From the NCBI GenBank assembly GCA_018262505.1, contig JAGSYV010000023.1, positions 1 to 41,474 on the forward strand: a stretch of 41,474 bases of DNA. Direction: 5' to 3'. The translations under genes and the position numbers were made by a program. A model generated the notes under the pieces. That model worked only from the letters and a program-made list of their open reading frames with translations, did not search any database and was not told the DNA's origin. Each line of letters begins with the position of its first letter. Within the stretch, counting starts at the first letter, position 1. Of this stretch, positions 1 to 9,555 are shown piece after piece. This DNA comes from Pseudomonadota bacterium. Lineage in GTDB: Bacteria; Pseudomonadota; Alphaproteobacteria; Rhizobiales; Pleomorphomonadaceae.

Positions 1-555
1 GACCTCGGCTCGACCATGGTCTACGTGACGCACGACCAGATCGAGGCGATGACGCTGGCCGACAAGATCGTCGTGCTGGAGGCCGGCAACGTCCGGCAGA
101 TCGGCGCGCCGCTTGAGCTCTACCACCGGCCGCAGAACCTGTTCGTCGCCGGATTCATCGGTTCGCCGAAGATGAACTTCCTGAAGGTGAAGGCGAGCGC
201 CGCCAACGCCGAGGGCATCACGGTCGCCGGTGACGGCGTTCCGCCCCTCAAGGTGGCCGTGGACTCGACCGGCGCGGCAGCCGGTGACGACGTGACGTTG
301 GGCATCCGTCCCGAGCATATCAAGCTCGGCACCGAGGGGGGGCTGCCGGTCACCGTCACCTTCGTCGAGCGCCTCGGCCACCAGACCATCGTGCAGGCCC
401 ATCGCGGCAGCGAGGAAACGCCGCTGCTCGCCGTGCTGGATGGCGACGTGCCGGTGAAGGCCGGCGAACAGCGTCAGTTCGTGTTCTCGGGTGACGACTG
501 CCATCTGTTCAATGCCGAAGGCAACGCCTACGTCCGCCGATTCGTGCCCGAATGA
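1..555 (+). CDS. Sugar ABC transporter ATP-binding protein, UgpC/MalK type (5' end outside window)
   Basis: This is the C-terminal part of an ATPase that powers sugar import at the inner face of the cytoplasmic membrane. The frame is open from base 1, so the Walker A and signature motifs lie outside the window. Visible are the switch-region motif [17 protein letters not shown], the MalK-family stretch [11 protein letters not shown], and the C-terminal TOBE region with GIRPEH. It resembles the complete ATPase encoded at 1074-2156 on the other strand, so the two are paralogues, presumably serving different sugar transporters. The next sequence downstream is a sucrose phosphorylase remnant, which suggests that this transporter once handled sucrose or a related glucoside; that is inference. 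Confidence 0.9.
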   Translation, partial: DLGSTMVYVTHDQIEAMTLADKIVVLEAGNVRQIGAPLELYHRPQNLFVAGFIGSPKMNFLKVKASAANAEGITVAGDGVPPLKVAVDSTGAAAGDDVTLGIRPEHIKLGTEGGLPVTVTFVERLGHQTIVQAHRGSEETPLLAVLDGDVPVKAGEQRQFVFSGDDCHLFNAEGNAYVRRFVPE

Positions 556-598
556 TCCAGGCTCCGTCGCTATCGGCGCGGCGCCCGCTCCATCACTT

Positions 599-1051
599 CC
601 GGGCCAGCCCTTCTACCAAGTCAACTGCACCTATTATGATGCGCTCGGCAAACGCGACAACGAATACCTGATCGCCCGCGCCCTGCAGTTCTTCGCACCC
701 GGCATCCCGCAGGTCTACTATATCGGCCTTCTGGGCGGCGTGAACGACATGGACCTCCTCAACCGCACCAAGGTCGGTCGCGACATCAACCGTCATTACT
801 ACACGCCGGCGGAAGTGAAGGCGGCGCTTGACACGGCCGTGGTCAGAAAGCTGTTCAAGCTGGCTCGCTTCCGCAACACCCATCCCGCCTTCGACGGCGA
901 TTTTGCGGTCGAGCAACCGTCGGCGAGCCGGCTGGTGTTGAGCTGGACGAAGGGCGACGAGCGCGCCATCCTCGATGTCGACTTCAAGGCAATGACCGCG
1001 TCGATCACCCATCAGGGCGAGAGTGGCAACGGACAGTTCATCGTCGGCTAA
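599..1051 (+). pseudogene. Sucrose phosphorylase, C-terminal remnant
   Basis: About 150 codons match the C-terminal part of GH13 sucrose phosphorylase (sucrose + phosphate to glucose-1-phosphate + fructose). Recognisable blocks are YQVNCTYYDALG, the PGIPQVYYIGLLGG loop, NRTKVGRDINRHYY and a closing beta domain. Full-length members have roughly 480-500 residues, so about 340 residues, including the nucleophile Asp and acid/base Glu, are missing. Homology starts near base 603 and I see no start codon with a ribosome site in this frame. The only nearby ATG, at 552 and overlapping the upstream ATPase stop, is in another frame. I read this as a gene truncated by a large deletion. Confidence 0.8.
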
Positions 1052-1073
1052 GCGCGGCAGACGTAGTCCCCGC

Positions 1074-2156
1074 TCATCGAACTCTTTGGCCCTTTTCGGT
1101 GAACAAAAAGGTTCGGCTGGCAGGGAAGCGGCCTTCAAAGGCCCTGCCGGGAGCGGTCGCTTGCGGATCGGCCAGTCCGACCGTCAGCATCGCACCGCCC
1201 GTGCCCCGCACGTAGGCATATGCGGTCCCGCCGAGGTTTTCGACGACCTCGACCTCGGTCTGCAGCACGACATCGCCCTGCTCGCCGAAATGCTCGGGCC
1301 GGATGCCGATCCACATTTGCTCGCCGACAGCCAGCCGTGCTCCGACTATGGGCAGGGCAATGTCGGTGTCGCCGAAATCCGGAAGCTTCAAGCGAACGCC
1401 GCCGTCGAACAGTTCGCTCACCCGCGCCTTCAGCAGGTTCATTTTGGGCGAACCAATGAAACCGGCGACGAAGATGTTGTCGGGGTCGTGATAAAGCTCG
1501 GTCGGTCGCCCCACTTGCTCGATCTGGCCGGCCCGCAGCACGACGATCTTGTCGGCGAGTGTCATCGCCTCGATCTGATCATGGGTGACGTAAATCATTG
1601 TGGCTGCAAGCTGTTTGTGCAGACGGGCGATCTCCAGACGCATCTGCACACGCAGTTCGGCGTCGAGATTGGAAAGCGGCTCATCGAACAGGAAGACCCG
1701 CGGTTCGCGAACGATGGCCCGACCAATGGCAACACGCTGCCGCTGCCCGCCCGACAACTGGGCCGGCTTTCGATCGAGCAGGGAGGAGAGCTGCAGACTG
1801 CTCGCCGCAGCCTCGACGCGCCGATCGATTTCCGCCCGGGAAAGGCCGGCCATCTTCAGCGGGAAGCCGATGTTCTGACGTACGGTCATGTGAGGATAGA
1901 GAGCGTAGTTCTGGAAGACCATGGCGATGCCGCGATCGGTCGGCGTCGCGTCGTTGACGCGCCGTCCGTCGATCAAGACGTCGCCGTTGGTAATTTTCTC
2001 CAGACCGGCGATCATCCTGAGCAGCGTCGACTTGCCGCAGCCGGATGGTCCCACGAACACCGTCAGCGCCCCATCGTCCAGTTTGAGATCGATGTGAGGG
2101 ATGATGTTCACCGAGCCGTAGGATTTGCCCACGCCGGCCAGTTCCACCGAAGCCAT
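1074..2156 (-). CDS. Sugar ABC transporter ATP-binding protein, UgpC/MalK type
   Basis: This complete 360-residue ATPase energises the sugar transporter encoded by the same operon. It has Walker [10 protein letters not shown] near residue 37, the Q-loop, the signature [14 protein letters not shown] near residue 135, Walker [12 protein letters not shown], the H-loop in [11 protein letters not shown], and a C-terminal MalK-type regulatory region with GIRPEHFG. The ATG at 2156 follows a good ribosome site (GGAGGAG). It is the last gene of the minus-strand operon, 24 bp after the LacI stop codon. MalK-type ATPases are sometimes shared between several transporters. The exact sugar cannot be told from sequence. 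Confidence 0.93.
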   Translation of the reverse strand: MASVELAGVGKSYGSVNIIPHIDLKLDDGALTVFVGPSGCGKSTLLRMIAGLEKITNGDVLIDGRRVNDATPTDRGIAMVFQNYALYPHMTVRQNIGFPLKMAGLSRAEIDRRVEAAASSLQLSSLLDRKPAQLSGGQRQRVAIGRAIVREPRVFLFDEPLSNLDAELRVQMRLEIARLHKQLAATMIYVTHDQIEAMTLADKIVVLRAGQIEQVGRPTELYHDPDNIFVAGFIGSPKMNLLKARVSELFDGGVRLKLPDFGDTDIALPIVGARLAVGEQMWIGIRPEHFGEQGDVVLQTEVEVVENLGGTAYAYVRGTGGAMLTVGLADPQATAPGRAFEGRFPASRTFLFTEKGQRVR

Positions 2157-2180
2157 ACTTTTCTCCTCCCTGGGCGGCAG

Positions 2181-3206
2181 CTATCTCGCGTAGCCACTGG
2201 AGCCGCGCAAAATGATGTTGCAGTCGAGCGTGCGCGTGCGGATGTCCGGCAGCTCGTTGTTGGATAGGCGGGACGCCACGTAGCTGGCGATCGACTCGGC
2301 GATCTTGTCGATCGGCTGCATCACAGCGGTGATCCCGCCATCGTAGAGCCGGAACAGTTCAACGTCGTCGAAGCTGACGATGGCAATGTCGTCGGGCACC
2401 CGCAGGCTATGCTCGCGCATCCACTCGAGAATGCCGATGGTCATCTGATAGTTGGCCGAGAAGATCGCCGTCGGCGGCTCTTTGAGCGACATGAATTTCT
2501 GAACCGCCGAGTGACCGCCCTCCTCGCACCAGGCACCGGGATGCATGCATTCGGGATCGACGGCCATGCCGTGCGCCTTGAGAGCCTGACAATAGCCCTC
2601 GAGGCGCTGGATACCGGTGCTCTCATCCTGAAGACCGTAGACGGTAGCGATGCGGCGATGTCCGACTGCAATCAGATGCTCGACGGCCCTGAAGGAGGCG
2701 CTGCGGTTCTCGACAAAGACGCGATCCACCATGAGACCCATCACGTCGTTGTTGTAGACCGTCACCGGCACGCCGCGATCGACCAGCATCTCGACCTCGG
2801 CCGATATGTCACCTGAACCGGCCAGCACCAATGCGTCGACACGCTGGTTGGCGAAAAAGCCGACGGCCTCCTTCAGCAACTTGCGATCACCATCGTGGCA
2901 ATAGGTCAGCATCGTCCGGCCGCTCTGGCGGAACAGGCGTGCGAGCTGATTCAGAAGCCGAGCATGGAACTCGTCAAAATTGGGCACCAGGAAGCCGATC
3001 ACGTCGGTCGTGTCGCTTTTCATCGCCTTGGCAACCGCGCTTCGCTGGAAGCCAAGCGCTTCGATCGCCCGTTCGATCTCGGCCCTGTTGCCCTGACGCA
3101 CCGTCTGACCGTTGAGATATCTCGACACGGTTCCGACAGCGACACCCGCCGTGTCGGCAACATCGTGAATAGTTGCGTTCCTGCGCTTATCAGCCGCCAA
3201 TGACAC
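2181..3206 (-). CDS. LacI-family transcriptional regulator
   Basis: A DNA-binding repressor of sugar genes, 341 residues, the usual LacI length. The N-terminal helix-turn-helix with hinge is clear (TIHDVADTAGVAVGTVSRYLNG), followed by a periplasmic-binding-protein-like effector domain ending in LDCNIILRGSSG. The start is GTG at 3206, chosen because GGGGAGG lies 7 bases upstream and because LacI proteins begin close to the HTH. It lies inside the operon between the glycoside hydrolase and the ATPase genes, so the repressor is probably co-transcribed with its own target. Its operator is expected upstream of the binding-protein gene at 8387. Confidence 0.93.
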   Translation of the reverse strand: MSLAADKRRNATIHDVADTAGVAVGTVSRYLNGQTVRQGNRAEIERAIEALGFQRSAVAKAMKSDTTDVIGFLVPNFDEFHARLLNQLARLFRQSGRTMLTYCHDGDRKLLKEAVGFFANQRVDALVLAGSGDISAEVEMLVDRGVPVTVYNNDVMGLMVDRVFVENRSASFRAVEHLIAVGHRRIATVYGLQDESTGIQRLEGYCQALKAHGMAVDPECMHPGAWCEEGGHSAVQKFMSLKEPPTAIFSANYQMTIGILEWMREHSLRVPDDIAIVSFDDVELFRLYDGGITAVMQPIDKIAESIASYVASRLSNNELPDIRTRTLDCNIILRGSSGYAR

Positions 3207-3248
3207 CGTGTCGCCTCCCCTGGTGAATACTTCCCTACGGTGGTCACA

Positions 3249-5324
3249 TCATCGCGGCTTCACTCCGTCAATGACAATTGCACGATGGATGCGAAGGCCG
3301 GGCAGAGCGACCTCGATGGTGCCGCCTTCGCTTCGGGTCCAGGCGAAACGCTCGCCAGTCACCGCGTCGTAGACCGCTTTCGGCTCGCCCAAGCAACGCA
3401 GCGAGAATGACACCGGACCGAGGGCCGCAATGTCCTCGATCATCTCGATCGGTTGCGGCTTGGGATTCCAGCTGACCCTCACCGATTGGCCACGCACCTG
3501 TGGCGCGCCATAAAGCAGGTGGACGACGAGGCGCTGCTCGGTGGCCTGGTAGGTGAGATTGGCCCGCCCGCCGGATGGCAGCGTCGTCGACAGAGCGGCG
3601 CCGGGCATCAGGCGTTCGATCAGGGCATCGACGAGGTATTTGTAGAGCGGCTGGCCGATCGCCCGGTAAAGCTCGAACACCGGGTAGGATATGGTGCCGA
3701 TCGTCGAGGTGATCGCGGCGGCGACCCCTGCCACAGGTGCCGCCGGATCGTCGGGGGCATGCTGATGAGAACAGAAATGGGCGAAGGTCCGATTGAAATA
3801 GGCCGGATGGATTTCGGCCAGAACCGTCGCGTTGACCGCCCGCATTGCGTCGGCAGGGGCATAGACCACGAAGGGCGAGTGCGGCAGTCGGTTGTCGACG
3901 AGTTCACCGGTGAGCTGCGCGTAAGACGGGTTCGTGGCAACGCGGCCACCGGTTAGCGCCAGCCCCGTGTCGAGGACCAAATCGCCCGTCACCGGATCTC
4001 GTCCGGAACAGCCCGACAGCAGTAGCTTGCCGCCCGCGGCAACGAAAGCCTCAAGCTTGGCCTTCAACGGACCATCGACCGGAACGCGGTCCGGAAGAAT
4101 GATCAGCCGATAGTGGCCAAAATCCATTTCCGGATCGATCATGTCGAAGGGCCGATGCAGTTCAAGCAGCATCTGCACGGCGCCGTCGTCACTGTCGAGT
4201 GTGCGGCCAGAACCGTCGCGATTGAAATACTCAGTGGTCAGTACGCCGATTTCCGAGACCTGATCGGCACCGACCAGATAGGGCTCCAACGCCTCGAGCC
4301 GGCGATAGGCTGGTTCGATGGTGCGGTAGGTGTCCTCGTTGATGCGGCCGGAGGGATGCAGTTGGTCGCCGACCAGGCATTTGGCACCGAGAGCCGCCAT
4401 CATGGCGCATTCATAGTCGAGGGCATCGGGGTGCTTGAAGCCGCCGAACTCGCCCCAGGTCGTGTGGAATTTGCCGGTCTGGCCGAGAAAGTCCATCCCG
4501 AGGCTGGCGACATAGCGGGCGCTCGAGGGAAAATGATTGTAGCCCCATCCCCCCGTCGGCAGGCTTTCAAGCTCGAGGTGGCTGTAGGGCTCGTAGCGCT
4601 TGGGGCCATATTTGTAGATGTGGCCGGCGTTGTAGAAGATCCGCCGCCCGGGATAGTTGGCCCGGATCTCGGCGCTGAGCTCGCAGCGGAAGCGCTCGTT
4701 GACCGCCTCGTCGTTGGCCAGCCGGTCGGCCTTGCGGGTCGGGTCGAGGCCGAGCCGCTGCATCCGGTCGAGGCAAGCCGGGCAGACGCAGTCCGGCGTC
4801 TGGACGATGTCGAAGAACAGGCCGACGGTCGGATAATGGTCAAGCACCTCGCGCGCCGTCGCGGCGATCTCGGCCCTGAGATCGTCGTGGTTGAGACAGA
4901 GCGTATGCCAGGCGGCGGACAACTGGTTGAGGGCCGATCGGTCGGCCAGATCGACGTCGGCATGGCCGCCGCCGGCCGGCATTGCCCGCCACTCCGGATG
5001 CAGACGGGCGTTGCGCTCATCCCACTGGACGGTGATGTAGACGGGCGTTTCGATGTCGGCGGCATTGCAGGCCGCGATCATTTCGCCAAGCAGGTCGGGT
5101 CTTGTGAGGTGAGGATGAGAAGCCCCGACCTTGGTCGGATAGTAGGACCAGCCGTGATGGCACTTGGCGAACAGGGTGATCGAGTTGACATGGGCGCGCT
5201 TCAAGCTCGCCACGAAGTCTTCCGGATCGAATTCGGCACCGACCCCCGGGATATGTTCCGACGTATGGAAATCGAGGTGGATCTGGCGGTAGCGCAGGGA
5301 GGGGACGGTCTTCTTGGCAGACAT
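3249..5324 (-). CDS. Putative glycoside hydrolase with beta-galactosidase trimerisation-like domain
   Basis: A 691-residue predicted cytoplasmic enzyme with no signal peptide. The N-terminal half looks like a TIM-barrel glycosidase of the hypothetical GHL6 / alpha-amylase-like type: HLDFHTSEHIPG at the start, AKCHHGWSYYPTKVG, then GLFFDIVQTPDCVCPACLDR, which supplies an acidic residue at a strand end and a CxCxxC cluster. The middle (about residues 380-560) resembles the Rossmann-like trimerisation domain of GH42 beta-galactosidases (AFVAAGGKLLLSG). A beta-rich C-terminal end follows. The ATG at 5324 follows AAGGAG and comes 2 bp after the permease stop codon. I cannot assign a substrate; the context says an imported oligosaccharide or glycoside is cleaved inside the cell. 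Confidence 0.75.
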   Translation of the reverse strand: MSAKKTVPSLRYRQIHLDFHTSEHIPGVGAEFDPEDFVASLKRAHVNSITLFAKCHHGWSYYPTKVGASHPHLTRPDLLGEMIAACNAADIETPVYITVQWDERNARLHPEWRAMPAGGGHADVDLADRSALNQLSAAWHTLCLNHDDLRAEIAATAREVLDHYPTVGLFFDIVQTPDCVCPACLDRMQRLGLDPTRKADRLANDEAVNERFRCELSAEIRANYPGRRIFYNAGHIYKYGPKRYEPYSHLELESLPTGGWGYNHFPSSARYVASLGMDFLGQTGKFHTTWGEFGGFKHPDALDYECAMMAALGAKCLVGDQLHPSGRINEDTYRTIEPAYRRLEALEPYLVGADQVSEIGVLTTEYFNRDGSGRTLDSDDGAVQMLLELHRPFDMIDPEMDFGHYRLIILPDRVPVDGPLKAKLEAFVAAGGKLLLSGCSGRDPVTGDLVLDTGLALTGGRVATNPSYAQLTGELVDNRLPHSPFVVYAPADAMRAVNATVLAEIHPAYFNRTFAHFCSHQHAPDDPAAPVAGVAAAITSTIGTISYPVFELYRAIGQPLYKYLVDALIERLMPGAALSTTLPSGGRANLTYQATEQRLVVHLLYGAPQVRGQSVRVSWNPKPQPIEMIEDIAALGPVSFSLRCLGEPKAVYDAVTGERFAWTRSEGGTIEVALPGLRIHRAIVIDGVKPR

Positions 5325-5326
5325 GA

Positions 5327-6148
5327 TTACTCCTTGCCGCCCGTGCGGCTGCTGGCACCGGCGGTGAAATAACGCTGGAACGTGATGAAGATGACGAGCG
5401 GGACAGCCATGGTGATGATGGCCGCGACTGACTGCTGATCGAGGTTGGGCTCGAAGGAGCCGGCGACGCGGGCAAGCAGCACGGTGAGCGGCACCTCGCT
5501 CCTGAGATAGAGCATGGGCAGCAGCATCGAGTTCCAGCACCACAGGAACTGCAGGATGCCAACGGCGGCGATCGGCGTCAGCGCATTGGGCAGCACCACG
5601 TACCAGAAGGTACCGAGCGGTGTGCAGCCGTCGACCTTGGCCGCCTCGATCAGCTCTTTCGGGAAATCCTCCAGGAAGTTCTTCACCAGAAAGACCGACC
5701 AGGCAAACGACATGCCGACGAAGGGGATCACGCAGGACCACAGGCTATCGATCAGGCCGGTGTCGCGCCACAGCGTGAACAGCGGGATGATCACCACCTG
5801 CTGCGGCAGCACGAAAGCATTGACGATGACGATCAGGATCAGTCGACGGCCGGGGAAGCTCAGGAACTGGAAGGCGTAGGCAGCGGCGGGCGCAAGCAGC
5901 ATGGTGCCGAGCGTTGACAGAACGGTCAGCTTGAACGACGTCCAAAAGGCGGCGGCCAGCGGATACTTGGTCCAGACGCTGCGCCAGGCGTCGAGCGTCA
6001 GCGAGAAGTTGTCGAGCCGCCACCAGCCTTGGGTGATGTCGCCGGGAGGCCGCAGCGAGGTGAGCAGCAGGCCGACGAGCGGGATGATCCAGAGAACGGC
6101 GAGAGCGCCGACCAATACGGGGATCCAGAGAGACCGACGGTTGTTCAT
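5327..6148 (-). CDS. Sugar ABC transporter permease, MalG type
   Basis: The second membrane subunit of the sugar importer, 273 residues with about six hydrophobic segments. The cytoplasmic EAA loop that docks on the ATPase is visible as EAAKVDGCTPLGTFWYVVLP. Its ATG overlaps the stop codon of the upstream permease gene (ATGA, 6148-6145), so translation is probably coupled. The N-terminus (NRRSLWIPVLVGALAVLWIIP) starts directly with the first membrane helix, as usual for MalG/UgpE-type subunits. Confidence 0.93.
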   Translation of the reverse strand: MNNRRSLWIPVLVGALAVLWIIPLVGLLLTSLRPPGDITQGWWRLDNFSLTLDAWRSVWTKYPLAAAFWTSFKLTVLSTLGTMLLAPAAAYAFQFLSFPGRRLILIVIVNAFVLPQQVVIIPLFTLWRDTGLIDSLWSCVIPFVGMSFAWSVFLVKNFLEDFPKELIEAAKVDGCTPLGTFWYVVLPNALTPIAAVGILQFLWCWNSMLLPMLYLRSEVPLTVLLARVAGSFEPNLDQQSVAAIITMAVPLVIFITFQRYFTAGASSRTGGKE

Positions 6149-7083
6149 GTCGCCTCCGCCGTGCGCTTGATGATGGCGGGAATGGAAATGACGACGACGG
6201 CGAGCAGCAGCACGACGGTCGCGGCCGCTCCGTAACCCAGCTTGAATTGCAGCATCGACTCGCGAAACATGAAGTAGCCGATGGTTTCCGTCGACCGAAC
6301 CGGGCCACCGCCGGTCAGCACGAAGATCATGTCGAAGGCGCGCAACGCGTTGAGCAGATTTATGAAGATGGCGACGCGCAGTCCCGGCATCGACAGCGGC
6401 AGCACGATGTAGCGCATGATCGAAGTCGAGCGGGCGCCATCAATGTAGGCGGCCTCGAACAGCGTCTTCGGGATGGTCTGGATCGAGGCGAAGCAGGTCA
6501 TCAGCGGCAGGCCGACCTGTGTCCAGGCATAGGCGGCCATCAGACACCACAGAGCGGTCGAGACATTTCCGAGCCAGGCGTTGGTCCAGCCATCGAGGCC
6601 GATACCAGCGAGTACGGCGTTGACGAGGCCGGAGGTATTCGGGCGGAAGATGCCGAGCCAGATGAAGCCGCTCACCGTCTCGGCGACACCATAGGCGGCG
6701 AAGAACATCACGCGGAACACCAGAGTGGCGCGCGGCGCCAGCGAGCAGACGATGGCCAAACCCCAGCCGATACCGACCGAAAGCGCAGTCACCACCAGGG
6801 TCCAGACGATGGTCGTGGACAGCGCGGCGCGAAAATTCGAATCGCCAAACAGCGTCGTGTAGTTCCGCAAACCAATCCACTTGCCGGGGGCCATGCCGCG
6901 TAGGTCGGTAAAGCTCAGCAGAATGGTATCGATCAGCGGATAGACAACGGCGCAGCCGAATAACACCAGCATCGGCAGGAGCAGGACGTAGGCGGCACCG
7001 ATCTCCGATCTCCCGAAGAAGGAGGGCTTGCGCCCTCCTTCCTGGCCGTCTCGGGGGATGCCCATGGTGGTGGGCTCGGCCAT
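6145..7083 (-). CDS. Sugar ABC transporter permease, MalF/UgpA type
   Basis: The first membrane subunit of the sugar importer, 312 residues. A short charged N-terminus precedes a helix starting AAYVLLLPMLVLFG. The EAA motif appears as EAAYIDGARSTSIMRYIVLP, and MalF-like FDMIFVLTGGGP follows. The ATG at 7083 overlaps the last base of the binding-protein stop (TGATG), and the 3' end overlaps the next permease by 4 bases. It should pair with that permease to form the translocation pore. Confidence 0.93.
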   Translation of the reverse strand: MAEPTTMGIPRDGQEGGRKPSFFGRSEIGAAYVLLLPMLVLFGCAVVYPLIDTILLSFTDLRGMAPGKWIGLRNYTTLFGDSNFRAALSTTIVWTLVVTALSVGIGWGLAIVCSLAPRATLVFRVMFFAAYGVAETVSGFIWLGIFRPNTSGLVNAVLAGIGLDGWTNAWLGNVSTALWCLMAAYAWTQVGLPLMTCFASIQTIPKTLFEAAYIDGARSTSIMRYIVLPLSMPGLRVAIFINLLNALRAFDMIFVLTGGGPVRSTETIGYFMFRESMLQFKLGYGAAATVVLLLAVVVISIPAIIKRTAEAT

Positions 7084-8387
7084 CAGTAGAGTTCCTTCGC
7101 CTTGGCTTCGAGGGCGTCGGTGATCCGATCGATGTTGGCGTCGCTCGGGTCCTGAAGGAACTTCTGAAGCTGGGTGCGATATTCGTCGCCAAGTTCGGCT
7201 GGCAGGCGGTCGCCAAGCACGAAGACGACATCAGCCTTGGCGACGACGTCGTTGGAGGTCTTGATTACCGGGCCGTAGGCCGAGGTATCGGCGGCACTGG
7301 AGGGCGGGGCCAAGCCGGCCTTGGCCCATATGCTCGCACCTTCGGCGCCGAGCGCGAAGTCCATGAAGGCATCGGCTGCCTCTGGATTCTGGCCGGTGGT
7401 GACCGCCTCGAACGACTTGGCGTCGACGCTTGATGCATCGTCATGGCCGAGGCCAAGCGCCGGGAACTGGACAATACCGAAGTCCTTGCCCGGCTTCAGG
7501 CCGTAATTCTCCTCGGCGCGGTTGCTGATCCACATGCCGAGCAGGAAGAAGCCGCCCTTCTCGTCCTTTAGCGTGATGTCGGCGGCATTATCCCAGTCGG
7601 TGCCAAGCATGGTCGGCACGTCGGCGCAGCAACCGGCATCCAGCATTTCGCGCCACTTCTTGAGCGCCGTCTTGACGATGTCGCTGTTCCAAGCGATCTC
7701 GTGTTTGCCGAGCTTGCGCGAGGCATCGGCGCCGGCCGTGCGCAGCAGCAGGGTCTCGAAGATCTCGGCGTGAGCCCAGAACTTGCCGGGGACCACGAAC
7801 GGCGTGACGCCGGCCGCCTTGAGCTTGGGGAAGCTTGCCAGCAATTCGTCCCAGGTCTTGGGTGGGGTGACGCCGGCCTTCTCAAGCACCGACGTGCGGT
7901 ACCACATGCCACTGCGGTCGCCGTAATTGTAGGGAACCGAGTAGACCTTGCCATCGACCACGCCAAGGTCGTGCCAAGACTTGGTGAGCTTTGCATCCCA
8001 GGCGTACTTGGCCCAGGTCTCATCAAGCGGGCGCAGCATGCCGTTGTCGACGAGTTCCTTGCGGAACGATGGCCAAGTGTCGATGAGAATGTCGACCTTC
8101 TCTCCCCCCATCAGCGTGGTGCGGATGGCGCCGCGCGCATCGCCCGACCATGTGATGGGAATCTCCTTGATCGTCACCTCGGGATACTTCGCGGCGAATG
8201 CCTTTTCGACAGCCTGCATGGTGGCGAGCTCTGAACCGCCAAGCCAGTTGATGACGACAAGTTCACCCTTCGGGGCTGCCAAGGCGCCACCCAGGGTACT
8301 CATCAGCGCCGTGCTACCGGCGGCAAGGGCGATGAAAAGCCCGGAACTGAGGCGTGCCGCACGCTTTAGGGATCTAGCGGTGTTCAT
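7083..8387 (-). CDS. Sugar ABC transporter extracellular substrate-binding protein
   Basis: A 434-residue periplasmic solute-binding protein of the MalE/UgpB cluster and first gene of the operon. It has a basic N-terminus, a hydrophobic core and a likely signal peptidase site near GGALAAPKG. The mature part begins with LVVINWLGGSE and shows YSVPYNYGDRSGMWYRTSVLEKAGVTPPKTWDELL, typical of this family. Two adjacent cysteines (AGCC) are slightly unusual. The ATG at 8387 follows GGAGG. The ligand is unknown, but the co-encoded glycosidase suggests a glycoside or oligosaccharide. Confidence 0.93.
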   Translation of the reverse strand: MNTARSLKRAARLSSGLFIALAAGSTALMSTLGGALAAPKGELVVINWLGGSELATMQAVEKAFAAKYPEVTIKEIPITWSGDARGAIRTTLMGGEKVDILIDTWPSFRKELVDNGMLRPLDETWAKYAWDAKLTKSWHDLGVVDGKVYSVPYNYGDRSGMWYRTSVLEKAGVTPPKTWDELLASFPKLKAAGVTPFVVPGKFWAHAEIFETLLLRTAGADASRKLGKHEIAWNSDIVKTALKKWREMLDAGCCADVPTMLGTDWDNAADITLKDEKGGFFLLGMWISNRAEENYGLKPGKDFGIVQFPALGLGHDDASSVDAKSFEAVTTGQNPEAADAFMDFALGAEGASIWAKAGLAPPSSAADTSAYGPVIKTSNDVVAKADVVFVLGDRLPAELGDEYRTQLQKFLQDPSDANIDRITDALEAKAKELY

Positions 8388-8963
8388 ATGGGGTCCTCCC
8401 GCAATGGCTCGCCTCCTCGCGAACCATCAACAAGAATGAACCGATATCAACTTTGGTGTGTTAGTCAACGAAACGAATGAGCAATCGACCAAAGTCGAAC
8501 GACCGGCCCACATCAGAGGCGACATGTCGTGCAGCCTTCAAACTGGTCTGGGAGACCTGAAATTCCGCGGTATGAGTTCGGCCTGCCGGACGCGAAAGCA
8601 GCCAACTCACAGGAGTGCTCGGCTGCCCGTGCTTTTGCAGCGAGTTGAGGGAGAGGGTTACAAGCCGGTCTAAAAGACGCGGCGGCGTCCCATTATCTTG
8701 AATTCACAGGCAGGCCAAGAAAGCATCGCGCATCGCCTTCTTCTCGCTGGCGAACACTTTGGCGCAGGCTTGGCGACACGAAGCGTTCATGGCGATGTGG
8801 AGGCGCTTCCAGCCCATTCACAACAGCCCCTGGGCGGACACCCCGCACAGCCTCGAAATTCTTTAAATATCTGATATCATGCTATAAATAGCCAGACCTG
8901 CGCATCAAATCGACAAAGCGGATTCCAAATCGGCCGATCAGGCATTCCGCTCGATGACGCCTC
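8388..8963. other. Intergenic region upstream of the sugar operon
   Basis: A 576-base gap holding the minus-strand promoter region of the sugar operon. Near the operon start is an inverted pair, ACTTTGGT at 8450-8457 and ACCAAAGT at 8488-8495, spaced 30 bases; these could be repressor half-sites. A short open frame of 37 codons lies at 8704-8817 on the minus strand (see findings). The segment 8850-8900 is AT-rich and may be the downstream promoter area. I recognise no gene with confidence. Confidence 0.5.
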
Positions 8964-9555
8964 TCAGGCCTCGCCACCACCCTCGGTTCCGCCGTTCATG
9001 CGGTTGAGATAGCGGTAGATCGTCGTCTGCGAGCATCCGAGCTTCTCGGCGACGTATTTTACGGCGCCCTTCATCATGAAGATGCCCTTGGCGTTGAGGA
9101 TCTCCACCAGCGCGAGCTTGTCCCGATGGCTAAGCCGCTCGCCGCTTGCCTCGCGGGACCGCAATTCCTCGTCGAGCAGGTGATCGGTGAGTTCGGTCAA
9201 CGAATTGGGGAAGCTTTCGCTGACCTCGGTCGGCGACGGGGTGGCACGCACGGCCGCCGCTTCCTCGTTGTAGGCGAAGTTGGTCTCGACGAAGACGTCG
9301 GGATGGCGGAGCTTCAGGATGCGGTCGGACAGCTCACGGTAGCGGCTGTCGTCGAAGTTGATGCACAATGGACTGCAAGGCCACCGAGGTGAGCGGCGCG
9401 CCAATGGTGCGGCCGCTGACGTGACCGTTGGCAATGGCGATGATCGACTTGTCGGCATCGCCGAGGTCGTGCAGCACCACCTCATAATCCGGCCCGAGCA
9501 CGGAGCCAAGAAACTCCGTCAGTTTCATATAGCGCTGGATCCAACCGCCCGCCAT
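8964..9555 (-). pseudogene. YheO-type PAS/HTH transcriptional regulator, internally deleted and frameshifted
   Basis: YheO-like regulators have an N-terminal PAS-like sensor and a C-terminal helix-turn-helix. The 5' part (ATG at 9555 after GGAGGGGAG) encodes the sensor: LTEFLGSVLGPDYEVVLHDL and IANGHVSGRTIGAPLTSVAL. The 3' part, in another frame, encodes CINFDDSRYREL and a complete HTH (GAVKYVAEKLGCSQTTIYRY). At about 9355-9370 the two are joined with roughly 40 family-conserved residues missing (the segment ending in G-x-L/M-L-C-I-N-F-D) and a change of frame. The protein is therefore probably not made in functional form. It lies divergent from the tryptophanase gene, which it likely regulated. 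Confidence 0.82.

Noticed and set aside
1023..2267. Long plus-strand open frame of 414 codons opposite the ATPase gene
   Set aside because: It is antisense to an intact, well-conserved MalK-type gene and shows no protein motif.
5325..5741. N-terminal extension of the glycoside hydrolase
   Set aside because: It overlaps the permease gene in another frame; the ATG at 5324 has a good ribosome site and family-like N-terminus.
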